Below, piece by piece: positions 52,584 to 58,103 of a DNA stretch of 58,103 nucleotides (positions within the stretch are counted from its first letter, which is position 1; every line of letters starts with the position of its first letter). The position numbers and the translations under genes were made by a program. The notes below the pieces were generated by a model, which was given only the letters and a program-made list of their open reading frames with translations, was not told the origin of the DNA and ran no database searches. This DNA comes from Rhodospirillales bacterium. Its GTDB lineage: Bacteria > Pseudomonadota > Alphaproteobacteria > Acetobacterales > Acetobacteraceae. The stretch is from positions 1 to 58,103 of the forward strand of contig CANFKS010000011.1 of the NCBI GenBank assembly GCA_947447625.1, in the 5' to 3' direction.

Positions 52584-53642
52584 ATGGCGGGAACCAGGCT
52601 GGTCCTCCAAGGGCTGGTGAAACGCTACGCCGACGGCCCGGCAGCGGTGGACGGGATCACGCTCGACGTAGCACCGGGCGAACTCCTCGGCCTGCTCGGC
52701 CCCTCCGGCTGCGGCAAGACCACCACGTTGCGGATGATCGGCGGCCTCATCCCGGCCACCGCCGGCCAGATCACGGTCGGCGGGCGCGATGTCACGGCGC
52801 TGCCGACGCACAAGCGCGACATGGGGATCGTCTTTCAGTCCTACGCGCTGTTTCCGCACATGGATGTCGCAGCCAACGTCGCCTTCGGCCTGGAGATGCG
52901 CGGCGTGAAGCGGGCCGAGAGTGCCGCCCGTGTCCAGGCCGCGCTCGACCTCGTCCGCCTTGGCCACCTCGCCAAGCGTCGCCCGCGCGAACTCTCCGGC
53001 GGCCAGCAGCAGCGCGTGGCGCTGGCCCGCGCCCTCGTCATCGAACCGACCATCCTGCTGCTCGACGAGCCGCTCTCCAACCTCGATGCCAAATTGCGCG
53101 ACGAGATGCGCGCCGAAATCACCGACATCCAGCGCCGCCTCGGCATCACCACCGTTTTTGTCACCCACGACCAGGCCGAGGCACTGGCGATGTGCGACCG
53201 CATCGCCGTGATGGAACACGGCCGCATCGCCCAGCTCGGCACGCCGCACGACATCTACGAAAACCCGGCTTGCGAATTCGTCGCCGACTTCGTCGGCCGG
53301 AGCAACCGCATCCCGGCGCAGGCCGGCCCGGCCGGCATCGCACTCGGGGCATACACCATTCAAACCCCCTCGCCGACGCCTCCCGGCCCCGTCACGGTGA
53401 TGATCCGCCCCCATCGCATCGAGCTGGCCCCTCCCGCAGGCCCCGACTGGAACAGCGCGGCCGGAACCGTCACCCGCGTGACCTATGTGGGTGATCTCCT
53501 GGCTGTCGATCTCGATGTCGCCGGCGCCATCTTCCACGCCGAACGCCCAACCCAGCCCGGCATGCAGCCGCCGCCGATCGGCCATCAGACCGCGGTTTCC
53601 TGGCGCATCTCCGATACCATGGCCTTCCCCCGCGTTCCATGA
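52584..53642 (+). CDS. ABC transporter ATP-binding protein, PotA/FbpC family
   Basis: This 352-residue ATPase has Walker A GPSGCGKTT at 39-47, Q-loop VFQSYALFPHMDV, signature LSGGQQQR, Walker B ILLLDEPLSNLDAKLRDEM and switch FVTHDQAEA. The C-terminal TOBE-like domain (VTVMIRPHRIELAPPAG; VTRVTYVGDLLAVDLDV) is typical of the PotA/CUT1 group. It starts 13 bp after the binding protein and overlaps the first permease by ATGA. Confidence 0.94.
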   Translation: MAGTRLVLQGLVKRYADGPAAVDGITLDVAPGELLGLLGPSGCGKTTTLRMIGGLIPATAGQITVGGRDVTALPTHKRDMGIVFQSYALFPHMDVAANVAFGLEMRGVKRAESAARVQAALDLVRLGHLAKRRPRELSGGQQQRVALARALVIEPTILLLDEPLSNLDAKLRDEMRAEITDIQRRLGITTVFVTHDQAEALAMCDRIAVMEHGRIAQLGTPHDIYENPACEFVADFVGRSNRIPAQAGPAGIALGAYTIQTPSPTPPGPVTVMIRPHRIELAPPAGPDWNSAAGTVTRVTYVGDLLAVDLDVAGAIFHAERPTQPGMQPPPIGHQTAVSWRISDTMAFPRVP

Positions 53643-54481
53643 GCGGCCCCTCCCGCCTGACCCCGCATCTGCTCCTGGCCCCGGCGCTGCTGGTCAATTT
53701 CGCGGTCTTCCTTGCGCCGATGCTGAACCTCGCCGTGCTCTCCTTCCGCGAGGCCAGGCCGGGCGGCAGCATTGGCACGCGCTTCACGCTCTCGACCTGG
53801 CAGACCCTGATCGAGGACCCCTATTACCTCGACCTCGTCACCGGCTCGATCGGCCTCGCGGTTCCGGTCACGATTGCGACCCTGCTCGCCGCCTACCCGT
53901 TGGCGCTGTTCATCCACCGCGCATCACAGCGCTGGCGCAGCCTGTTGGTGGTGGCCTGCGTCTCGCCGTTGCTGGTTTCGGCCGTGGTGCGGACCTATGG
54001 CTGGATGGTGATCCTGGGCGATAGCGGCCTCGTCGCCGCGGCGATCCGAACCTTCGGCATGAAGCCGCCGCGCATGGTGTTCAACACCGCGGGCGTTGCC
54101 ATCGCCCTCGTCGAAATCCTGATGCCGACCATGATCCTGTGCCTCCTCGCCGGCTTCGGCCGCCTCAGCGCCGCCCTTGAGGAGGCGGCGGCCAGCCTCG
54201 GCGCGCCGCCATTCAGGGTGTTTCTGCGGGTCGTGCTGCCGTTGAGCCTGCCCGGCGTGCTGTTGGGCTGCCTGCTCGCCTTCGTGCTCACGGTGTCGAG
54301 TTTCATCACGCCGAAACTGCTCGGCGGCGGGCGCGTCATCCTGCTTGCCACCGAAATCTACGACCAGGCCATCGTCACCCTGAACTGGCCAGTCGCTGCC
54401 GCATTGTCGGTGTTGTCGCTGGCGGTGTTCGGGGCTGCGCTCATGCTCTACGGCCGGCTCCTGCGCCGGGTGGAGGCGTGA
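53639..54481 (+). CDS. ABC transporter permease, PotB family
   Basis: This 280-residue membrane protein with about six helices begins LLLAPALLVNFAVFLAPMLNLAVLSF. The EAA loop reads LEEAAASLGAPPFRVFLRVVLPLSLPGV, where the usual EAA-G contact with the ATPase is intact. It forms a heterodimeric channel with the next gene product. ATGA overlap upstream, TGATG overlap downstream. Confidence 0.93.
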   Translation: MSGPSRLTPHLLLAPALLVNFAVFLAPMLNLAVLSFREARPGGSIGTRFTLSTWQTLIEDPYYLDLVTGSIGLAVPVTIATLLAAYPLALFIHRASQRWRSLLVVACVSPLLVSAVVRTYGWMVILGDSGLVAAAIRTFGMKPPRMVFNTAGVAIALVEILMPTMILCLLAGFGRLSAALEEAAASLGAPPFRVFLRVVLPLSLPGVLLGCLLAFVLTVSSFITPKLLGGGRVILLATEIYDQAIVTLNWPVAAALSVLSLAVFGAALMLYGRLLRRVEA

Positions 54482-55263
54482 TGGTCCGTCTGTTTCATCG
54501 CGCCCTCATCGGGGTGCTGTTCCTCTTCCTGCTCGCCCCGGTGCTGCTGGTCATGCCGATGTCCTTCTCGGCGGATGCCTTTCTGATCTGGCCACCGTCG
54601 GGCTTCTCAACGCGGTGGTATGTCGCCCTGGCCCGTGACACCGGGCTGCTCAAGGCTGCCGGCAACTCGTTGATCCTCGCCATCCTGGTCTGTGCCGCGG
54701 CCCTGCTGATCGCCCTGCCCGCCGCCCTCGTGCTCGCTCGCGGACGCTTCCCCGGCCAGGCCGCCATTGTGGCCCTGCTCTCGGCTCCGCTGTTGCTGCC
54801 CACCATCGTCCTTGCCCTCGCGCTGCTCATCGTCTTTGTCGGCTACGGGCTGATCGGCTCATGGCCCGGCCTCATGCTCGCCCATCTCCTGGTCGGTCTG
54901 CCCTACGCGGTGCGGGTGTTGATGACGGCGGTCTCCACCCTGCCGCCGGACGTCGAGGAAGCCGCCTCGTCGCTCGGTGCGGCGCCCTGGTCGGTGTTTC
55001 GTCGGGTGACCCTGCCGCTGATGATGCCAGGGGTCGCGGCGGCCACCGCCATCGTCTTTCTTGTCTCGTTCGACGAGGTGGTGATCTCGCTGTTCGTCGT
55101 CGGCCCGCAGCTTACCACCCTGCCCGTCGCCTTGTTCCACTATGTCGAAACCCGCACCGACCCCCTGGTTGCCGCCGTGTCGGCCCTGCTCGTTGTGCTC
55201 ACCTTGGCCATCGTCCTTATCCTCGAACGCGCCCTCGGCCTCGCCCGCGCTCTCGGCAAATAA
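54481..55263 (+). CDS. ABC transporter permease, PotC family
   Basis: This 260-residue membrane protein opens LFHRALIGVLFLFLLAPVLLVMPMSFSADAFLIWPPSGFSTRWYVAL, a standard PotC start. The EAA loop is VEEAASSLGAAPWSVFRRVTLPLMMPGV. FLVSFDEVVISLFVVG and the last helix VLTLAIVLILERALG complete it. A GTG codon precedes the ATG at 54481; the ATG, sharing its A with the upstream TGA, is preferred. Confidence 0.93.
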   Translation: MVRLFHRALIGVLFLFLLAPVLLVMPMSFSADAFLIWPPSGFSTRWYVALARDTGLLKAAGNSLILAILVCAAALLIALPAALVLARGRFPGQAAIVALLSAPLLLPTIVLALALLIVFVGYGLIGSWPGLMLAHLLVGLPYAVRVLMTAVSTLPPDVEEAASSLGAAPWSVFRRVTLPLMMPGVAAATAIVFLVSFDEVVISLFVVGPQLTTLPVALFHYVETRTDPLVAAVSALLVVLTLAIVLILERALGLARALGK

Positions 55264-55286
55264 CCCCCCGTAAAAGGAGACTCCCC

Positions 55287-55961
55287 ATGTTCGTCCTCAA
55301 CGAACTGCCCCAGCAGATCGACCCCGCCCTCATCGAACTGCTCGAACGCGCCGAACCCGCCACCATCGGCCACTTTCTCCACACCGGCTTCGTCGACCCC
55401 GCCATCTCCGCCCGCTGGCAGGTGCCCCGCATCGCCGGCACCGCCGTGACCGTGCGCTGCGCTGCCAATGACAGCACCATCGTTCACTACGCGCTCGGCC
55501 AACTCCGCCCCGGCGATATCCTGCTGATCGACCGGGCCGGCGATACCCGGCATGCCGCTGTTGGCGGTGGCGTTGCTTTTGCTGCGAAAGCAGCGGGTTG
55601 CAAGGCGATCATTGTTGACGGTGTGACCACCGACATCTCCGAAATCCGGGACTACCAGGTTCCGGTCTGGTCACGCGGCCTGTCCGCCATCACCACCAAG
55701 GTGATCTTCCAGCAAGGCCAGTTCTGCGTCCCCGTCTCGATCGGCGGCGTCACCGTCAATCCGGGCGATGCCATATTATGCGATGAAAACGGCATCCTGG
55801 TGCTGCCGCCCGTGGCCGCCGAGATCACGGCGGCGGCCGAGCGGGCAATCGCGATGCAGGCGGCGGAAGGGCCGCGGTTGAAGGAAGTGGCCAAGGGCGC
55901 GCGGTTGCCGGACCTGAACGGCACCAATGCAAAGCTGCGAGAGATCGTGGGGAAGCAGTAA
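55287..55961 (+). CDS. RraA/HMG-aldolase-family protein with altered active site
   Basis: This 224-residue protein has the RraA fold, shared with 4-hydroxy-4-methyl-2-oxoglutarate aldolase and the RNase E regulator RraA. Core strands: TAVTVRCAANDSTIVHYAL, GDILLIDRAGDTRHAAVGGGVAFAAKAAGCKAIIVDGVTTDISEI, VSIGGVTVNPGDAILCDENGILVLPP. In active aldolases the DGxxRD motif supplies Arg and Asp; here it is DGVTTD (111-116), with Thr replacing Arg, and the usual Glu-containing GELLA stretch is GGVAF. Aldolase activity is therefore doubtful. AAAAGGAGA Shine-Dalgarno; last gene of the polyamine-type importer operon. Confidence 0.85.
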   Translation: MFVLNELPQQIDPALIELLERAEPATIGHFLHTGFVDPAISARWQVPRIAGTAVTVRCAANDSTIVHYALGQLRPGDILLIDRAGDTRHAAVGGGVAFAAKAAGCKAIIVDGVTTDISEIRDYQVPVWSRGLSAITTKVIFQQGQFCVPVSIGGVTVNPGDAILCDENGILVLPPVAAEITAAAERAIAMQAAEGPRLKEVAKGARLPDLNGTNAKLREIVGKQ

Positions 55962-56015
55962 AGGCAAGCAAGCGTTTCTTTTTTAAAAAACAAAAAAATT
56001 TGCTCGATGTTCGTT

Positions 56016-56044
56016 CCCCCTGGCCTTGGGCCAGGGGGATTTTT
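56016..56044 (+). terminator. intrinsic terminator after the RraA-like gene
   Basis: CCCCCTGGCC (56016-56025) pairs perfectly with GGCCAGGGGG (56029-56038) around a TTG loop, and ATTTTT follows. This is a textbook rho-independent terminator reading rightwards. An AT-rich block (TTTTTTAAAAAA at 55979-55990) precedes it, so the operon end may have two termination signals. Confidence 0.85.
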
Positions 56045-56054
56045 CGTTGTCGGG

Positions 56055-56957
56055 TTAGTTGAAGAAGCCGGTGAAATGGGTGATGACTTCGGCGGGGGAT
56101 TCTTCGGCCAGGTAGTGGCCGGAGGCGACGGGGTGGCCTGATAGGGGGCCGTCGGCGTAGCGGGCCCAAATCCCCATGGGGTTGTACCAGGTGCCGATTT
56201 TGCCTTTGGTGCCCCACAGGACCAGCAGGGGGCAGGAGATGCGGTGATTGGCGGCGCGGGATTGGCGGTCGTGTTCGAGGTCGATGGTGGCGGCGGCGCG
56301 GTAGTCTTCGCACATTCCGCGGATCATGTCGGGGTTGCGGATGGCGGCGTGGTAGTCGGCGAGGGCTTGGGGGGCGAAGAACGTGTCGTCTTTGGGTTCG
56401 CGGTTGGTGTGGGCGCGGAACCAGGCTTCGGGGGCGGCGGAGATGATGGTTTCGGGGAAGGGGTGGGGCTGAGCGAACCAGAACCAGTGGTAGTAGCCGA
56501 GGCCGAATTTCATGTCGGCGCGCTCGAAATGTTCGATGGTGGGGATGATGTCGAGAACGGCGAGTTTTTCGACACGCTCGGGGTGGTCAAGGGTGAGGCG
56601 GTGAGCGACGCGGGCACCGCGGTCGTGGCCGGCGAGGTGGAATGTTTTAAAGCCAAGGTGTTGCATGAGGTTGACCATGTCCTGGGCCATGGTGCGCTTG
56701 GCATAATGGGTGTGATCGGCGGTGGCGGGGGGTTTGGGGCTGATGCCGTAGCCGCGCAGGTCGGGGCAGATGATGGTGTGGGTTTTGGCGAGGCTGGGGG
56801 CGACGCGGTGCCACATGGCGTGGGTTTGTGGGTTGCCGTGGAGAAGGAGGAGGGGGGGGCCGGAGCCGGCGATACGATAGCGGAAGGTGCCGTCAGCCGT
56901 GGTGTAATGGCCAAGTGTGAAGCCGCGAAAAAACGCGGTGTCGGTCTGCTCGTGCAT
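56055..56957 (-). CDS. alpha/beta hydrolase, fluoroacetate dehalogenase-like
   Basis: At 300 residues this fits the haloacetate/fluoroacetate dehalogenase group, which cleave carbon-halogen bonds through an aspartyl ester. The nucleophile is Asp112 in AGHDRGARVAHR, with the two carboxylate-binding Args at 113 and 116. Asp136 in LAVLDIIPT is the acid, and a His in ASGHYLAEE completes the triad. The halide-stabilising His157-Trp158 (YYHWFW) and the Tyr in MCEDYRAA are also kept. An oxyanion-hole Phe of characterised enzymes is replaced by Asn42 (HGNPQTHAMWHRVAP). Related epoxide hydrolases would lack the HW pair. No haloacid permease is next to it. Stop is TAA. Confidence 0.86.
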   Translation of the reverse strand: MHEQTDTAFFRGFTLGHYTTADGTFRYRIAGSGPPLLLLHGNPQTHAMWHRVAPSLAKTHTIICPDLRGYGISPKPPATADHTHYAKRTMAQDMVNLMQHLGFKTFHLAGHDRGARVAHRLTLDHPERVEKLAVLDIIPTIEHFERADMKFGLGYYHWFWFAQPHPFPETIISAAPEAWFRAHTNREPKDDTFFAPQALADYHAAIRNPDMIRGMCEDYRAAATIDLEHDRQSRAANHRISCPLLVLWGTKGKIGTWYNPMGIWARYADGPLSGHPVASGHYLAEESPAEVITHFTGFFN

Positions 56958-56980
56958 CAGGTCAAGTCCTTATCGGAAAC

Positions 56981-57014
56981 AGTTTTTTGCTTCTCTCTTT
57001 AAAAAAAAAGCGCT
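56981..57014. terminator. AT-rich hairpin between MOSC gene and hydrolase gene
   Basis: AGTTTTTTGCTTCTCTCTTT meets AAAAAAAAAGCGCTTCCC; with G-U wobbles the RNA of the - strand forms a GCUU.../...AAGC stem. It resembles half of the twin hairpin at 51309 and lies 10 bp after the MOSC stop codon on the - strand. Confidence 0.45.
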
Positions 57015-57023
57015 TCCCTCCCC

Positions 57024-57551
57024 CTATACGATCCGAAGCGGTCGCGGCGCCCCGGGCGGGAGGGTGATCGCAATCGGGTCGCCAGGATGAATGTCGCCGT
57101 TGGTGAGGACGATGGCCATGATGCCGGATTTGGGGATCGGGGTGCCGTCGGGGGCGCGGCCGAGGACGGCGCGGAGGAGGCCGGGGCGGAATTTGTCGAT
57201 TTGTGCGCAGGGGTTGCGCAGGCCGGTGACTTCGATGGTGGCGGTGAGGCCGAGGGTGAGTTTGGTGCCTTCGGGGAGGGACAGCAGGTCGATGCCCGTG
57301 GTGGTGATGTTTTCGCCGAGGGCGCCGGGGGGCACGCCGAGTTCGGCGAGGAGTTCGGCGTGGATGAGGTGAACCTGACGGAGGTTGGGGGCCGATGGGT
57401 CACGGGCGACGCGGGAGCGGTGTTTGACGGTGGGGCCGGCATGGGCGTCGCCTTCGACGCCCATGCCGGCGATGAGGCGGATATACATGGCCGGGGCTTT
57501 GCTGAAGCGGTGCGACTTGTCGCGGGCGACAGCGTGGACGGTTGGGTTCAT
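57024..57551 (-). CDS. MOSC domain-containing protein
   Basis: This 175-residue protein consists of a single MOSC (molybdenum-cofactor sulfurase C-terminal) domain. Typical segments: GMGVEGDAHAGPTVKHRSR (38-56), LGENITTTGIDL, LTLGLTATIEVTGLRNPCAQID with the conserved Cys, and a final IVLTNGDIHPGDPI. MOSC proteins handle sulfur or molybdopterin, for example detoxifying N-hydroxylated bases or acting as sulfur carriers. The start at 57551 follows GGAGAC; upstream in-frame codons look non-coding. Stop is TAG. Confidence 0.88.
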   Translation of the reverse strand: MNPTVHAVARDKSHRFSKAPAMYIRLIAGMGVEGDAHAGPTVKHRSRVARDPSAPNLRQVHLIHAELLAELGVPPGALGENITTTGIDLLSLPEGTKLTLGLTATIEVTGLRNPCAQIDKFRPGLLRAVLGRAPDGTPIPKSGIMAIVLTNGDIHPGDPIAITLPPGAPRPLRIV

Positions 57552-57650
57552 CCGGGTCTCCATCAGACGTGGAATGCGTATTCGGGCTGGCCGCATGGAG
57601 CGGGGGCGCCCAGGGCAGGCCGGTGCGGTCCGCCCTGGGGTGCGGGCCGG

Positions 57651-57959
57651 TTACATCCAGTGCGCCGGGACCCAGACGCAGGGGCCGGGGGTGACGGGGC
57701 GGTCCCAGTAGCCGGCCATCCATTGGTTGCCTTGGCCGGCGTTTTTGATCCAGCGGCCCGCAGTCCAGATGTAGCCGCCTTGCGACCAATCCCAGTAGCC
57801 GGGCTGCCAGGACTGGACGTATTCGGCGACGGGGGCCTTGGCGATGGGGTCATCGCGCAAGACCGGGGGTTTTTGGCAGGCGCCGGCGTTTTCCTGCACG
57901 GTTTGGCAGCCCGTCAGGACGCCGAGGGTGAGCAGGACGGCGAGGGTGATGCGGTTCAT
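57651..57959 (-). CDS. YXWGXW repeat-containing lipoprotein
   Basis: This 102-residue exported lipoprotein has a signal ending in lipobox LGVLTGC (Cys18). The mature part has Trp/Tyr repeats: WQPGYWDWSQGGYIWTAGRW and QWMAGYWDRP and CVWVPAHW, the pattern of small YXWGXW-repeat outer-membrane proteins whose role is unknown. Three further cysteines may form disulfides. A 99-bp gap separates it from the MOSC gene. No regulatory sequence was recognised. Confidence 0.85.
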   Translation of the reverse strand: MNRITLAVLLTLGVLTGCQTVQENAGACQKPPVLRDDPIAKAPVAEYVQSWQPGYWDWSQGGYIWTAGRWIKNAGQGNQWMAGYWDRPVTPGPCVWVPAHWM

Positions 57960-57980
57960 GCGTCGGTCCTTTCCAGGGGT

Positions 57981-58103
57981 TCAGGCGATGAGGCGCTCAT
58001 CGACCAGGGCGGCCGTGGGCGTGGCGATGGTGGCGGCGTTGGCAGTGACGCGGGGCAGGATCTGGTCGAGGAAGACCTGGGCGGCGGCGCGGGCGGCGGG
58101 GGG
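57981..58103 (-). CDS. acyl-CoA dehydrogenase, C-terminal fragment
   Basis: Only the last 40 codons lie in the window. The translation PPAARAAAQVFLDQILPRVT and onwards to VDERLIA matches the terminal helix of long (about 590-residue) acyl-CoA dehydrogenases, in which 'A..(F/Y)...VLPR..a....' is the closing segment. The upstream part carrying the FAD and catalytic Glu is outside. It reads away from the right edge and ends 21 bp before the YXWGXW lipoprotein. Confidence 0.6.
   Translation of the reverse strand, partial: PPAARAAAQVFLDQILPRVTANAATIATPTAALVDERLIA

Noticed and set aside
1-58103. tRNA, rRNA, riboswitch or replication-origin signals
   Set aside because: I looked for cloverleaf-like arms with a CCA-end context, conserved riboswitch cores and DnaA-box clusters and saw none; absence by eye is not proof.

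Overview
The window is GC-rich (roughly two thirds G+C by eye), densely coded and has no rRNA, tRNA, transposase, integrase or CRISPR array that I can see. The gatCAB/ruvX block, Pal, MsrP, an alphaproteobacterial-type UppP, AT-rich twin hairpins between operons and abundant ATGA gene overlaps suggest an alphaproteobacterium, most likely of the Acetobacteraceae. That placement is inference, because no rRNA or marker comparison was possible.

Left part (1-15.4 kb) is mostly housekeeping and small accessory genes. It runs: the start of a CoA-transferase, uppP, a Cu(+)-exporting P-type ATPase, an SDR oxidoreductase, gatB-gatA-gatC, ruvX, an EamA transporter, a YqaA/VTT membrane protein, an Asp/Glu-racemase-like protein, a 95-residue hypothetical, an MFS transporter, an SCPx-type thiolase and a SARP/TPR regulator.

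Middle part (15.6-40.2 kb) starts with the lipoprotein Pal and continues as a catabolic region. It holds an N-acyl-D-amino-acid deacylase-like amidohydrolase, and a cysteine-rich GMC oxidoreductase overlapping an Old-Yellow-Enzyme-type oxidoreductase. Divergent from that pair is one nine-gene run: a complete oligopeptide-type ABC importer, a carboxymuconolactone-decarboxylase-like protein, a second GMC oxidoreductase, its probable small subunit and an acetoacetate-decarboxylase-superfamily protein. A methyltransferase pair, hydantoinase/oxoprolinase subunits B and A, an acyl-CoA ligase with an enoyl-CoA hydratase, and an orphan peptide-type binding protein follow. The likely logic is import, oxidation at flavin centres, ATP-dependent ring or lactam opening, and CoA activation of an unidentified substrate.

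Right part (40.5-58.1 kb) carries a large BNR/sortilin-like protein, a 49-residue membrane peptide, MsrP with a small membrane partner, a D-cysteine desulfhydrase/L-cysteate lyase-family enzyme, and galE with two glycosyltransferases. A polyamine-type ABC importer ending in an RraA-like gene, a fluoroacetate-dehalogenase-like hydrolase, a MOSC protein, a YXWGXW lipoprotein and the end of an acyl-CoA dehydrogenase close the window.

The most unusual structure is not in the proteins. (i) Five copies of a two-hairpin intergenic element, plus three diverged relatives, sit at gene ends, and their outer edge often supplies the neighbouring gene's stop codon. (ii) A chain of three 14-bp units between galE and the first glycosyltransferase makes three five-codon mini-ORFs linked by ATGA overlaps. 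(iii) Several enzymes keep a family fold but lack the usual catalytic residue: an ADC-like protein without the lysine pair, an RraA-like protein without the arginine, and a racemase-like protein with one cysteine.
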